64,000 bases of DNA, taken from assembly GCA_013388545.1 (NCBI GenBank), contig JACAFB010000008.1, positions 62,001 through 126,000 of the forward strand. Direction: 5' to 3'. Within the stretch, counting starts at the first letter, position 1, and each line of letters opens with the position of its first letter. The translations under genes and the position numbers were made by a program. Source of the stretch: Ignavibacteriaceae bacterium (lineage in GTDB: Bacteria; Bacteroidota; Ignavibacteria; Ignavibacteriales; Ignavibacteriaceae). Under the pieces are notes generated by a model that was not told the origin of the DNA, searched no databases, and saw only the letters and a program-made list of their open reading frames with translations. Below, piece after piece: positions 21,512 through 31,004 of this stretch.

Positions 21512-22849
21512 ATGGCAAAACTAACCGAAACTTTCAGAAATATTTTTAAGATTCACGAACTAAGACAGCGAATTTTATACACTCTTGCTCTTTTAGTAAT
21601 TGTTCGCTTTGGTTCGCATCTTACCATTCCGGGTGTTGATGCAGCTCTGCTGACCGAAAGCATGAAAAATCAAACCACCGATAACCTGTTCGGGCTTTAT
21701 GATTTATTTGTCGGTGGAGCATTTTCGAATGCAGCAATTTTTGCACTCGGAATAATGCCATATATTTCTGCATCGATTATTCTTCAGCTCCTTGGTGCTG
21801 TTGTACCTTATTTTCAGAAGCTTCAACAGGAAGGCGAAGAAGGAAGGAAAAAAATAACACAATTAACCCGTTATGGCACTGTACTAATCTCCGCAATGCA
21901 GGCTTGGGGAATCACTGTTCGTTTATTGAACTTAAATGTAGGAGGAATGCCTATTGTTCCAGCCCCGGTTCAGGGCTTTGCCTGGGTTCTTTCTACTATA
22001 ATAATTCTTACAGCCGGTACTGTTTTTATGATGTGGCTTGGTGAGCAAATAACTGAAAAGGGGATCGGAAATGGAATATCTCTGATAATTTTTATTGGAA
22101 TTATCGCAAGACTTCCGTTTGCTATTCTAGACGAGATAAGATTGATTAACCAAGGATTAAGAAGCATTGTTATTGAAATTATAATTATTGCTTTCATAGT
22201 TTTGATTATTGCCGGAGTTGTGCTTGTAACTCAGGGAACCAGAAGAATTCCTGTACAATATGCAAAAAGAGTAGTGGGAAGAAAAGTTTATGGAGGAGTA
22301 ACTCAATATATTCCTCTAAGAGTCAACACAGCAGGTGTAATGCCTATAATTTTTGCGCAGTCAATAATGTTTATTCCCAGCACCGTATTATCATTTTTCC
22401 CTGATAACGAATTTATTCAAACACTTGCCGGATGGTTTAATCATACCTCCGCATTTTATTCGATTGTTTATGCTTTGATGATTGTATTCTTTACATATTT
22501 TTATACTGCAATTGCCTTTAATCCCAAAGACGTTGCAGATAACATGAAAAAACAAGGGGGTTTTATTCCTGGTATCAGACCGGGTAAGCAAACATCGGAT
22601 TTTATAGATAATATTTTAACGAAGATCACTTTACCCGGGTCAATATTCCTTGCAATAATTGCAATACTACCGGCGTTTGTTTCAGCGTGGGGTGTTTCTG
22701 GCACTTTCGCTCAGTTCTTTGGTGGTACAAGTTTATTAATAGTTGTTGGCGTTGCTCTTGATACTCTTCAGCAGATTGAATCTCATTTGCTTATGCGTCA
22801 TTATGATGGTTTTATGAAATCTGGTAAGCTAAAAGGAAGAAGGTTCTAA
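21512..22849 (+). CDS. secY: Protein translocase subunit SecY
   Basis: Pore-forming subunit of the Sec channel in the inner membrane, 445 residues with ten predicted membrane segments. The plug/TM2 region follows HLTIPGVDAALL, and QEGEEGRKKITQLTRYGT and GIGNGISLIIFIGI are conserved loops. Standard place at the end of the spc genes. adk, which lies between secY and map in many bacteria, is absent here. Confidence 0.98.
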   Translation: MAKLTETFRNIFKIHELRQRILYTLALLVIVRFGSHLTIPGVDAALLTESMKNQTTDNLFGLYDLFVGGAFSNAAIFALGIMPYISASIILQLLGAVVPYFQKLQQEGEEGRKKITQLTRYGTVLISAMQAWGITVRLLNLNVGGMPIVPAPVQGFAWVLSTIIILTAGTVFMMWLGEQITEKGIGNGISLIIFIGIIARLPFAILDEIRLINQGLRSIVIEIIIIAFIVLIIAGVVLVTQGTRRIPVQYAKRVVGRKVYGGVTQYIPLRVNTAGVMPIIFAQSIMFIPSTVLSFFPDNEFIQTLAGWFNHTSAFYSIVYALMIVFFTYFYTAIAFNPKDVADNMKKQGGFIPGIRPGKQTSDFIDNILTKITLPGSIFLAIIAILPAFVSAWGVSGTFAQFFGGTSLLIVVGVALDTLQQIESHLLMRHYDGFMKSGKLKGRRF

Positions 22850-22856
22850 TTAAATT

Positions 22857-23618
22857 GTGATATTGATAAAATCAAAAAACGAAATTGATCTTATCAGAGA
22901 AAGTTGCAAAATAGTTGCTGAAGTTTTGTTAATACTTAAAAACCATGTTAAACCGGGGATTAAAACAATAGAATTAGATAAAATTGCCGAAGACTATATT
23001 CTATCCTGTAATGCAAAACCTGCTTTCAAGGGATATTCTCAGGGTGGAGCTAAAGGATTTCCGGGGTCAATCTGTTCCTCAGTTGATGAAGAAGTAGTTC
23101 ACGGCATTCCCGGCAATAAAGTTCTTGAAAATGGGGAAATAATTTCTTTAGATATCGGAGTTGTTAAGAACGGATATTTTGGTGATGGTGCATTAACGGT
23201 TCCCGTAGGCAGCATCTCCGATCTGAAAGCAAAATTATTAGAAGTAACGGAAAAATCTCTGTACTTAGGAATCGAAAGTGCAGTTGAAGGTAATCGCGTT
23301 CATGATATCTCAGCTTCTGTTCAAAATTATGTTGAGAAGAATAACTTTTCGGTAGTAAGAGATTTATGTGGTCATGGCGTCGGCAAATATTTGCACGAAG
23401 AGCCTTCGATCCCGAATTTTGGTAAACAAGGAACCGGCCCGAAATTAAAAAATGGAATGACTTTAGCAATTGAACCTATGGTCAATGCCGGAGACTATAG
23501 AGTTAAAGTTGGTTTGGATGGATGGACGGTAATCACGGCAGATGGATTACCTTCAGCTCATTTTGAACATACAATTGCTATAATTAATGGAAAACCGGAA
23601 ATATTAACTGTCTGCTGA
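22857..23618 (+). CDS. map: Methionine aminopeptidase, type I
   Basis: Removes the initiator methionine from nascent proteins, 253 residues. Start GTG at 22857. Metal ligands are in [18 protein letters not shown] (two Asp), GHGVG (His), AIEPM (Glu) and HFEHTIAI (Glu/His region). No N-terminal zinc or SH3 extension. The last base of its TGA region overlaps the ATG of infA, so translation is coupled. Confidence 0.97.
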   Translation: MILIKSKNEIDLIRESCKIVAEVLLILKNHVKPGIKTIELDKIAEDYILSCNAKPAFKGYSQGGAKGFPGSICSSVDEEVVHGIPGNKVLENGEIISLDIGVVKNGYFGDGALTVPVGSISDLKAKLLEVTEKSLYLGIESAVEGNRVHDISASVQNYVEKNNFSVVRDLCGHGVGKYLHEEPSIPNFGKQGTGPKLKNGMTLAIEPMVNAGDYRVKVGLDGWTVITADGLPSAHFEHTIAIINGKPEILTVC

Positions 23619-23836
23619 TGGCTAAGCAAGGTCCAATTAAAATAGATGGAATAGTTACTGAAACCTTACCCAATGCTCACTTCAGAGTTAAACTGGATAA
23701 TGGGCATGAGATACTTGCGCACATTTCCGGGAAAATGCGAATGCATTTCATTAAAATTTTAGTTGGAGATAAAGTTTCGATTGAACTGTCACCTTATGAC
23801 TTAAAAAAAGGTAGGATTACCTACCGGTACAAATAA
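23618..23836 (+). CDS. infA: Translation initiation factor IF-1
   Basis: OB-fold factor that binds the A site during initiation, 72 residues. The family pattern is clear in [20 protein letters not shown] and ending [11 protein letters not shown]. Overlaps the map stop by one base and precedes rpmJ by ten. Confidence 0.98.
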   Translation: MAKQGPIKIDGIVTETLPNAHFRVKLDNGHEILAHISGKMRMHFIKILVGDKVSIELSPYDLKKGRITYRYK

Positions 23837-23846
23837 CGGAGAAATT

Positions 23847-23960
23847 ATGAAAGTAAGATCGTCTGTAAAAAAGATTTGTGATAATTGTAAAATAATCAAA
23901 CGCAAGGGTGTTGTTAGAGTTATCTGCAAGAACCCTAAGCATAAACAGCGGCAAGGTTAA
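23847..23960 (+). CDS. rpmJ: 50S ribosomal protein L36, zinc-binding type
   Basis: A 37-codon gene, [20 protein letters not shown] and onward to KHKQRQG. The zinc ligands Cys11, Cys14, Cys27 and His32 are all present, so this is the zinc form. ATG at 23847 is preceded by CGGAG. It lies between infA and rpsM as in most bacteria. Confidence 0.97.
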   Translation: MKVRSSVKKICDNCKIIKRKGVVRVICKNPKHKQRQG

Positions 23961-23980
23961 TTTAAAAAAGGAGTGATTAA

Positions 23981-24364
23981 TTGGCTCGTATAGCTGGTGT
24001 TGATTTACCGAAAAACAAGAAAGTTTTATATGGTCTCCAGTACATTTATGGTATAGGAAGACAAACTTCTTGGGATATTCTTTCCAAAGCAAAAGTTAAT
24101 CCTGATAAAAAAGTTGCAGATTTGAACGATCAGGAAGTTGCTGAAATCAGAGCTGTGATGACCGCAGATTATAAAGTTGAAGGTGCAGCTCGTTCAGAAG
24201 TTCAGCAGAATATAAAAAGATTGATGGATATTGGATCTTACCGGGGCCTCAGGCACAGAAAAAGTTTACCAACCCGCGGTCAGAGGACAAGAACAAATTC
24301 AAGAACCCGAAAAGGAAAGAGAAAAACTGTAGCCGGAAAGAAAAAGACACCGGCCAAGAAGTAA
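23981..24364 (+). CDS. rpsM: 30S ribosomal protein S13
   Basis: Head protein that contacts tRNA and the large subunit, 127 residues. Starts with TTG at 23981 after [22 protein letters not shown] is the exact family N-terminus. The C-terminal tail is basic ([18 protein letters not shown]). First gene of the alpha part of the cluster. Confidence 0.98.
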   Translation: MARIAGVDLPKNKKVLYGLQYIYGIGRQTSWDILSKAKVNPDKKVADLNDQEVAEIRAVMTADYKVEGAARSEVQQNIKRLMDIGSYRGLRHRKSLPTRGQRTRTNSRTRKGKRKTVAGKKKTPAKK

Positions 24365-24388
24365 TGATTTTTAATTTGGAGAATTAGA

Positions 24389-24775
24389 TTGGCAAAAACA
24401 GCAAAAAAAACAAAGAAAAAATCACACGTTGATGCAAATGGCATTGCCCATATCAAAGCAACTTTCAACAATGTGATAGTATCAATTACCGATATTTATG
24501 GAAACACAATTTCCTGGTCATCAGCCGGAAAAAACGGATTTAAAGGTTCGAGAAAAAATACTCCGTTTGCTGCACAGGTTTCAGCTGAAGCAGCAGCCAA
24601 AGAAGCTTATGATTTGGGACTGAGGAAAGTTGAAGTATTAGTTAAAGGTCCCGGTTCCGGAAGAGAAGCGGCAATCAGAGCTTTACATACAGCCGGCCTG
24701 GAAATTAATGCGATTAAAGATGTAACGCCCATTCCTCATAACGGATGCCGGCCACCCAAGAGAAGAAGAGTTTAA
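24389..24775 (+). CDS. rpsK: 30S ribosomal protein S11
   Basis: Platform protein at the E site, 128 residues. Starts with TTG at 24389 after GGAGAA ([18 protein letters not shown]). Core block [19 protein letters not shown] and C-terminus [11 protein letters not shown] are diagnostic. Confidence 0.98.
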   Translation: MAKTAKKTKKKSHVDANGIAHIKATFNNVIVSITDIYGNTISWSSAGKNGFKGSRKNTPFAAQVSAEAAAKEAYDLGLRKVEVLVKGPGSGREAAIRALHTAGLEINAIKDVTPIPHNGCRPPKRRRV

Positions 24776-24794
24776 TTTAACGGAGAATTAATTA

Positions 24795-25421
24795 ATGGCA
24801 AGATATACTGATTCAGTATGTAAACTATGCAGAAGAGAAAGACAGAAACTTTTTCTTAAAGGACAAAAATGTTTTACCGAAAAGTGCCCGATTGAAACCA
24901 GGAACTATCCTCCCGGTGAACACGGATTATCCCGCAGAGCAAAAGTTTCAGAGTATGGAATTCAGCTTCGCGAAAAGCAGAAAATTAAAAGAATTTATGG
25001 CTTACTTGAGACTCAATTCAGAAATTATTTCAAAAAAGCTATCAGTCAAAAAGGCATTACAGGTGAAAACCTGGTAAAAGTTCTTGAAAGTCGGCTCGAT
25101 AATGTTGTTTATCGGTTAGGATTTGCCGGTTCAAGGAAACAGGCAAGACAGCTTATAAGACATAGGCATATAGCAGTAAATGATAGGTTGGTTGATATTC
25201 CTTCTTTCATTTTATCACCTGGTGATGTAATAAAGATTAAAGAGAAAAGTAAAAAACTGGATCTTATTCATAACTCTCTGAAGCGTGTAAAAGACACTAC
25301 CTACCCCTGGCTGTCTGTTGATAAACCAGCCCTTACCGGTACTTTTGTGCAGATACCTGAAAGATCTGAAGTACCTCTAAATGCAAATGAACAACTGGTA
25401 GTTGAACTTTATTCAAAATAA
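24795..25421 (+). CDS. rpsD: 30S ribosomal protein S4, zinc-type N-terminus
   Basis: Primary 16S rRNA-binding protein and assembly initiator, 208 residues. The N-terminus has Cys9, Cys12, Cys26 and Cys31, a complete zinc site. The S4 RNA-binding domain runs from about [20 protein letters not shown]. The 3' end is followed within 31 bases by rpoA. Confidence 0.98.
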   Translation: MARYTDSVCKLCRRERQKLFLKGQKCFTEKCPIETRNYPPGEHGLSRRAKVSEYGIQLREKQKIKRIYGLLETQFRNYFKKAISQKGITGENLVKVLESRLDNVVYRLGFAGSRKQARQLIRHRHIAVNDRLVDIPSFILSPGDVIKIKEKSKKLDLIHNSLKRVKDTTYPWLSVDKPALTGTFVQIPERSEVPLNANEQLVVELYSK

Positions 25422-25452
25422 AAATTATAAAGAAAAGTTTGAGAGGAAAAAT

Positions 25453-26448
25453 ATGAGTGGATTAACTTTAAGGATGCCTGAATCATTAGTACTTGATGAA
25501 GTTAGTTATAAAAATACTTATGGAAAATTTATTCTCCAGCCTTTAGAAAGAGGTTACGGAGTAACGCTGGGAAACTCCCTTCGCCGAACATTGATATCGT
25601 CATTACCCGGCGCTGCAATCACTTCTGTAAAATTCAGCGGAGTTCTGCATGAATTTACAACTATCGAAGGTGTTGTTGAAGATGTATCGGAAATAATTCT
25701 TAATCTAAAACAGGTTAGGATGAAATTGCTTAATAAGAAAGCAAATAAAATCGAGATTTCTTTCAATGGTGAAGGTGAATTTACTGCTGCTGATATTCAA
25801 AAACATAGCAATGAGATAGAAATTCTGAATCCGGAACTTCACATAGCTACTTTGAATAAAAGTGCAAAATTCGATATTGAATTAAGAGTAGGCAGAGGAA
25901 CAGGATTTGTCCCGGCTATTGAAAATATTACTCCTGATCAAACCATTGGTGTAATCCCGATTGATTCAATATTTACACCAATTAAAAATGTTAAATATGA
26001 AATCGAAAATGTCAGGATCGGCGATAAAAATGATTATGAAAAGCTGGTGCTCGAAATTTTCACTGACGGTTCAATAACTCCTGATGATGCATTAACTCAG
26101 GCTGCTAAAATTTTAAGAGACCATATTCAACTCTTTATCAATTTTGATATTGAACAGGAAGAGGAGCAAACAGTCTCTCCCAAAGACAGCGAGTTTGAAA
26201 GAATGCGGAAAATTCTTACAACTCCCGTTGATGAGCTTGAATTGAGCGTTCGTTCACATAATTGTCTGAAAGCTGCAAATATCAGAACAATTGCCGATCT
26301 GGTTAAAAGAGATGAACAGGAAATGCTTAAATTCAGGAATTTCGGACGTAAATCATTAGCTGAACTAAATGAAATAGTTGAAAGCTTTGGTTTAGAGTTC
26401 GGAATGGATGTAGATAAATACATCAAAGATGGAAATGAAAATAGTTAA
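25453..26448 (+). CDS. rpoA: RNA polymerase alpha subunit
   Basis: Assembly subunit of RNA polymerase, 331 residues from ATG 25453. An upstream in-frame start within rpsD adds 17 residues unlike RpoA; GAGAGGAAAAAT before 25453 provides the ribosome binding site. N-terminal dimerisation domain has GYGVTLGNSLRRTL; the C-terminal domain has two helix-hairpin-helix units, ELSVRSHNCLKAANI and FRNFGRKSLAELNEI. Confidence 0.97.
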   Translation: MSGLTLRMPESLVLDEVSYKNTYGKFILQPLERGYGVTLGNSLRRTLISSLPGAAITSVKFSGVLHEFTTIEGVVEDVSEIILNLKQVRMKLLNKKANKIEISFNGEGEFTAADIQKHSNEIEILNPELHIATLNKSAKFDIELRVGRGTGFVPAIENITPDQTIGVIPIDSIFTPIKNVKYEIENVRIGDKNDYEKLVLEIFTDGSITPDDALTQAAKILRDHIQLFINFDIEQEEEQTVSPKDSEFERMRKILTTPVDELELSVRSHNCLKAANIRTIADLVKRDEQEMLKFRNFGRKSLAELNEIVESFGLEFGMDVDKYIKDGNENS

Positions 26449-26466
26449 TCCTTAAGAAAGTAAACT

Positions 26467-26958
26467 ATGAGACATAAAGTTAAAGGCAGAAAACTTAAAA
26501 GAACATCGAGCCATCGTGCGGCATTGTTGAATAATCTCAGCACTTCATTATTAAAGCATAAGAGAATCAGAACTACTCTTGCCAAGGCTAAGGAAACCAG
26601 AAGTTTTATTGAACCCTTGCTGACAACAGCCAAAAGGAATGATCTCAGTGCTAAAAGACAGGTAATGAAATTCATCCACGATAAATTGGTTGTTAAAGAA
26701 CTTTTTTCTGAAATAGTTCCCAAAATCAGCGAAAGACCTGGCGGTTATACCCGGGTTATAAAACTTGGCAACAGAACTGGTGATGCTGCATCAATGGCTA
26801 TTATTGAACTGGTTGATTACAATGATGTAGTGAATAAACGTGCTGAAGAACAAAAAGTTAAACGTGAAGCCAAAGCGAAAGCCAAGAAAGAATCAAAAGA
26901 AAAAGAAGTTGAAGAAGCAAAAGTAATCGAAGAGACCCCCACTAAGAAAAAGAAATAG
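26467..26958 (+). CDS. rplQ: 50S ribosomal protein L17 with charged C-terminal tail
   Basis: Large-subunit protein near the exit port, 163 residues against about 115-130 for short forms. [20 protein letters not shown] and [20 protein letters not shown] mark the core. After about residue 120 there is a Lys/Glu/Ala-rich tail ([18 protein letters not shown] and onward). Last gene of the cluster, followed by a strong terminator. Confidence 0.96.
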   Translation: MRHKVKGRKLKRTSSHRAALLNNLSTSLLKHKRIRTTLAKAKETRSFIEPLLTTAKRNDLSAKRQVMKFIHDKLVVKELFSEIVPKISERPGGYTRVIKLGNRTGDAASMAIIELVDYNDVVNKRAEEQKVKREAKAKAKKESKEKEVEEAKVIEETPTKKKK

Positions 26959-26979
26959 TTATAATTAATTTTTAAATTT

Positions 26980-27014
26980 AAAGAGTAATCAGAAGAACTG
27001 GTTACTCTTTTTTT
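26980..27014 (+). terminator. Terminator of the ribosomal-protein cluster
   Basis: AAAGAGTAATCAG (26980-26992), loop AAGAA, CTGGTTACTCTTT (26998-27010) with a T run to 27014: 13 consecutive pairs including one G-T. It ends only three bases before the ATG of engB, so it also occupies the place where the engB ribosome binding site would be. Confidence 0.88.
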
Positions 27015-27017
27015 ATT

Positions 27018-27596
27018 ATGTATAAAAATCCACGATTCATTAAATCAGTATATTCAGTTAAAGAACTTCCTGCAGAACAAAAACCCGAAATTATTCTTTG
27101 TGGCCGTTCGAATGTGGGAAAGTCAACTTTCATCAATTCAATACTCAACCGAAGAAATCTTGCGAAAACCAGCTCAACCCCCGGAAAAACAAGATGTATT
27201 AACTATTATGATATTGATGGCAGATTCTATTTAGTTGATTTACCCGGATATGGTTATGCAAAAGCAAGTGAGAGCGAGAGGCTGAAATGGGCTAAACTTG
27301 TAAACGAATTTATTTCATACTCAAAAAATATTGCCATGGCTTTTCATTTGATTGACAGCAGACATAATCCCACGTATTTGGATGTGAAGCTTAATCAAAT
27401 GCTGATTTTGAATGAGATACCCTTTAAAATTATCCTCAATAAAATTGATAAACTTAATCAATCTGAGCTGGTCCACGCAAAAAGAAAAGCTGCAGAATTT
27501 TTTCCCGAATTAAATTTTCAGGATGATTTTTTGATTTACTCATCAGTAACTAAAACCGGCAAGAATCAAGTTCTTAAAGTTCTTTCGCAGTTTTAA
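27018..27596 (+). CDS. engB: Ribosome biogenesis GTP-binding protein EngB/YsxC
   Basis: GTPase needed for large-subunit assembly, 192 residues. G1 GRSNVGKST at residues 29-37, G3 DLPGYG and G4 NKID are present. The ATG at 27018 has no ribosome binding site because the preceding terminator hairpin ends at 27014; MYKNPRFIKSVYSVKELP gives the expected short leader before the G1 motif, so the start is plausible. It might be leaderless or transcribed through the hairpin. Confidence 0.95.
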   Translation: MYKNPRFIKSVYSVKELPAEQKPEIILCGRSNVGKSTFINSILNRRNLAKTSSTPGKTRCINYYDIDGRFYLVDLPGYGYAKASESERLKWAKLVNEFISYSKNIAMAFHLIDSRHNPTYLDVKLNQMLILNEIPFKIILNKIDKLNQSELVHAKRKAAEFFPELNFQDDFLIYSSVTKTGKNQVLKVLSQF

Positions 27597-27677
27597 TAAG
27601 AATTCATTCAAATTTGTTATTATTATATCGTAATTTTATATTTATTTATATTTTAATCTCAGATTAACAAACCACTA

Positions 27678-29540
27678 ATGGACAGACGACAACGAAATCG
27701 TTTGCTGATATTCCTGCTCGTTCCTGTGCTTGCAGCAATTTTATATTTTGCTGATGATCAGGTAATCAGGCTTATCACTTTGATTCTAATAGTTGTCTAT
27801 ATTGCTATAATAATTTTCCTTCGTGACTCTATCAGATTTGACAGCCGGTTTGGCTCAAGGTTTTCTGTCGATCGCTCCGAACCGGAGATTGATCTTTCTA
27901 CGGAACCAGCCGCTGAAGATTTGGGGGACTCTTTTAAGATTATCTCAAAAAATAAAACACCTGAAATAATAACACAGGAAAACTTCAATTACGTTCGCGG
28001 TAAAGAGCCATCCACAGTCAAACCGACAGACTTAAGAGAGAGATTTGAAGAAATAGCTAATGAAGCTCTTCCTCCTGGTTTGAGCAGTGATGAACAATTT
28101 AAATTTGTGCTTGAAAAAATCCTTGCCGTTATTAAAGAAGTTTATATGGCTCATACTGCGGTTTTTTTCTGGTATAATAAAAAGAAAGACAAACTTCTTG
28201 TCGAGCGGTTTGTTTCTAACTCTGTTGATCTTGAAAGGCGCACATTTAATCTCGAGGATGATATTCTCAGTAATATTGTAAAAAAAGGCGAGCCTGAACT
28301 ATTGAGCGATATTCCTCCAACTGCTGAAGCGGATGCAATACGATATTATAATTCTCCTCAGGGTATACGCAGTTTTGTAGGTGTACCGTTGTTTTATGAT
28401 AAATCTCTCATTGCAATAATTGCTGTTGATTCAAAAGCTAATGATGCATTTGGAATCGAGACAATTTATGCGTTGGGCAGGTTCGTCAGAGTAATCACAA
28501 TGATCATTGCAATTTTTGAAGAGAAACATTCTGACACAATTTCCCAGCAGCGTTTAAAGGGATTAGTTTCAATTATTGGTGAAGATGTCAATCTCAGCAA
28601 TCCGGAAGAACTTTTTAACTCACTATTTAAATCACTTTCAATCACTATTAACTGGGATGCATTTGCATTCATTTTTTATGACCCTGTCAAGCAAAATTTT
28701 CAAACGCAGAAGGTAATAAATAATACCTCCCTAAAGTACATAGGCGAGAATCTGGAAATTGAGCTGTCAGGAACAATTACCGGAAAAGCTATCACCACAG
28801 GAATACCTATTAAGGTTGACGATACAGCAGCTGGTGAATTTATACGTTATTCAAAGATTGAAGACCTGCGTTTTGATGGTTCATTTCTAGCTCTGCCTTT
28901 GGTGTACAACAATCAAAATTTTGGAGTTTTGTGTTTTGATAGCCTGAAGAAAAATGCGTTTTCAAATTCTGATGTTCAGTTTCTTAAGAGCATCACAAAT
29001 ATTATCTCGTTCATCGTTTTTTCATACTCGAACCAAAAGCTTCTGAAAAGTTTGCTTGCCGTGGATCTTGAAACAAGAATTCTTAATGAAGTTACCTTTA
29101 AAGTCCGCATGAGCGAAGAACTTCAAAAAGCTAATCATCTTAAAATTCCCGGGGCAGTTGCCTTGATTCGGATTGATGATTTTCTTGAACAGGAATCTTT
29201 ATTCGATGGAAATCCTCTGCCAAAAGTTCTTGTTGCGGTTGCAGAACTAATCAAAAGCGAACTGAACGCTTTTAACGTATTTGGAAGAATAGGCGAAAAG
29301 GAATTTGGAGTGTATTTTTTCAATCATACCACTAAAGAAGTCTTTCTCTGGGCTGAGAGGCTTAGAGTTAAAATTGCCAGGAAGCCAATTGCTGTAATGT
29401 CTAAGCAATCATCATACACGGTTTCAATTGGAGTAGCACCGGCTTCTAATAAGACGAATCCTGATGAAGTTTTGTACAATGCCGACCTTGCCTTAAAGAG
29501 GGCGCTTGAAAAGGGCGGTAATTCTGTCAGAGTTATTTAA
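27678..29540 (+). CDS. Membrane sensor with two GAF domains and degenerate GGDEF domain
   Basis: 620 residues. Two membrane helices lie at about 9-24 and 29-48, then a linker, then two GAF-like domains (about 150-280, typical pieces VGVPLFYDKSLIAIIAVD; and 310-465, piece LALPLVYNNQNFGVLCFD). The C-terminal 150 residues have the fold signature of a GGDEF domain (YTVSIGVAPA, then ADLALKRALEKGGN), but the active loop reads G539-E540-K541-E542-F543 instead of GGDEF. It therefore probably does not make cyclic di-GMP and may be a signalling scaffold or nucleotide-binding receptor. First gene of the run that ends with the NlpC lipoprotein; the ligand is unknown. Confidence 0.8.
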   Translation: MDRRQRNRLLIFLLVPVLAAILYFADDQVIRLITLILIVVYIAIIIFLRDSIRFDSRFGSRFSVDRSEPEIDLSTEPAAEDLGDSFKIISKNKTPEIITQENFNYVRGKEPSTVKPTDLRERFEEIANEALPPGLSSDEQFKFVLEKILAVIKEVYMAHTAVFFWYNKKKDKLLVERFVSNSVDLERRTFNLEDDILSNIVKKGEPELLSDIPPTAEADAIRYYNSPQGIRSFVGVPLFYDKSLIAIIAVDSKANDAFGIETIYALGRFVRVITMIIAIFEEKHSDTISQQRLKGLVSIIGEDVNLSNPEELFNSLFKSLSITINWDAFAFIFYDPVKQNFQTQKVINNTSLKYIGENLEIELSGTITGKAITTGIPIKVDDTAAGEFIRYSKIEDLRFDGSFLALPLVYNNQNFGVLCFDSLKKNAFSNSDVQFLKSITNIISFIVFSYSNQKLLKSLLAVDLETRILNEVTFKVRMSEELQKANHLKIPGAVALIRIDDFLEQESLFDGNPLPKVLVAVAELIKSELNAFNVFGRIGEKEFGVYFFNHTTKEVFLWAERLRVKIARKPIAVMSKQSSYTVSIGVAPASNKTNPDEVLYNADLALKRALEKGGNSVRVI

Positions 29541-29571
29541 TCGCCATATCATTAAATCATTTTCTTTGCCT

Positions 29572-30735
29572 TTGAAGAATTTTGTAATAATTGTTTTAGA
29601 TGGTGTCGGTATAGGTGAGCTTCCTGATGCTGCTGTTTATAACGATCAGGGAAGCAACACTCTGGTGAACATTGCAAAAGCTGTTGGCGGACTGGAATTG
29701 CCCAACCTGAGCAAGATGGGTTTGGGAAACATAGAAAAAATTCCCGGGCTAATTTATCAAAATAGTCCTCTTGCCTCTTTCGGAAAAATGAATGAAGCAT
29801 CAAAAGGAAAAGACTCTACTACCGGTCATTGGGAGTTGAGCGGATTGTTTGTTGATCTTGAGTTCTCATATTTTCCTGATGGATTTCCAGTTGAAGTTTT
29901 AAGTCGGTTTCTCAGTTATACAGGTTGCAAAGGTTTTCTCGGAAACAAAGCTGCTTCCGGAACTGAAATAATAAATGAACTTGGTGATGACCATTTAAAG
30001 ACAGGCTACCCTATCATTTACACTTCAGCCGATTCGGTTTTTCAAATTGCCGCACACGAAGAAGTTATTTCGTTAAAAAAGCTTTATGAAATTTGTGAAG
30101 TTACAAGGACAAAAGTTTTAACTTCACCTTACCACGTAGGAAGAGTTATTGCCAGACCATTCATAGGCACAAGTGGTAATTTTACCAGAACTACAAACAG
30201 AAAAGATTACTCTCTGGATCCTCCGGGTGAAACGATTCTTGACTTACTTTTTAAGAATGGTTTAAATACTATTGCCATTGGAAAAATCAACGACCTTTTT
30301 AATTTCAGGGGAATAAAATCTCAGGTAATGGCAAAGAGCAACAGAATTGTCAGCGAAAAAATTATCGAGTATTTAAAAGGCTCAAAAAATAGTTTGATAT
30401 TTGCAAATCTTGTCGACTTTGATGTTTACTTTGGTCACCGCAACGATCCATTCGGATTCTATAATGCCTTAAAAGAATTTGACGATATTCTACCAGGCAT
30501 TTTAACTGAATTAGATTCTGATGATGCTCTGGTTATCACTGCTGATCATGGAAATGATCCTACAACCATAAGTACAGATCACAGCAGGGAATTTGTGCCT
30601 TTACTTTTTTACAAGAAAAATAGTCCTTCAAAAAATCTCGGAATAAGAGATACCTTTGCAGATGTAGCAAAAACTGTAGCTGATTTTTTCGGAATAAAAG
30701 AATCATTGAAAGGTAAAAGTTTTCTGAATGAATGA
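29572..30735 (+). CDS. deoB: Phosphopentomutase
   Basis: Interconverts ribose- or deoxyribose-1-phosphate and the 5-phosphates, linking nucleoside breakdown to the pentose phosphate pathway. 387 residues from TTG at 29572, which gives MKNFVIIVLDGVGIGELPDA, the family start with metal-ligand Asp10; an in-frame TTG at 29506 would overlap the previous gene and add 22 unrelated residues. KDSTTGHWE (80-88) carries the phosphorylated Thr, probably Thr84, and ADHGNDPTTISTDHSRE the second metal site. No clear ribosome binding site at either TTG. The stop overlaps the next gene by eight bases. Confidence 0.92.
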   Translation: MKNFVIIVLDGVGIGELPDAAVYNDQGSNTLVNIAKAVGGLELPNLSKMGLGNIEKIPGLIYQNSPLASFGKMNEASKGKDSTTGHWELSGLFVDLEFSYFPDGFPVEVLSRFLSYTGCKGFLGNKAASGTEIINELGDDHLKTGYPIIYTSADSVFQIAAHEEVISLKKLYEICEVTRTKVLTSPYHVGRVIARPFIGTSGNFTRTTNRKDYSLDPPGETILDLLFKNGLNTIAIGKINDLFNFRGIKSQVMAKSNRIVSEKIIEYLKGSKNSLIFANLVDFDVYFGHRNDPFGFYNALKEFDDILPGILTELDSDDALVITADHGNDPTTISTDHSREFVPLLFYKKNSPSKNLGIRDTFADVAKTVADFFGIKESLKGKSFLNE

Positions 30736-31003
30736 CGAAAATCTAATCCAAATTGACGAATTCAATGCTAAACTTGATGGCACTGAAGTTGAACTTGTTT
30801 CAGAAAGATTAAACCGGTTGAAATCACTGGGATTTACGGAAATCAACTTTGTTCTTTCTACTACTGATGAGAAACTTGCCGGAATTAATGGTATTGATAC
30901 CGGGGTTTTTGAAAACATTCGAAAGATTCAATCGTTACCTGCAAAAGTTGTGATCGATTTTATGAAAATCAAAGGCAGTTGGATTAATAAAGCTTCGGAG
31001 TAA
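30728..31003 (+). CDS. Unknown 91-residue protein between deoB and a PIN gene
   Basis: I do not recognise this family. It begins ATG at 30728, overlapping the deoB stop by eight bases, and ends one base before the PIN-domain gene, so translation is likely coupled on both sides. The protein is acidic, without a signal peptide, membrane helix or cysteines; a segment RLNRLKSLGFTEINFVLS suggests helix then strand, followed by a glycine-containing turn GINGIDTGVF. Its position before a PIN gene would suit an antitoxin, but no DNA-binding motif is visible. Confidence 0.7.
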   Translation: MNDENLIQIDEFNAKLDGTEVELVSERLNRLKSLGFTEINFVLSTTDEKLAGINGIDTGVFENIRKIQSLPAKVVIDFMKIKGSWINKASE

Positions 31004-31004
31004 A

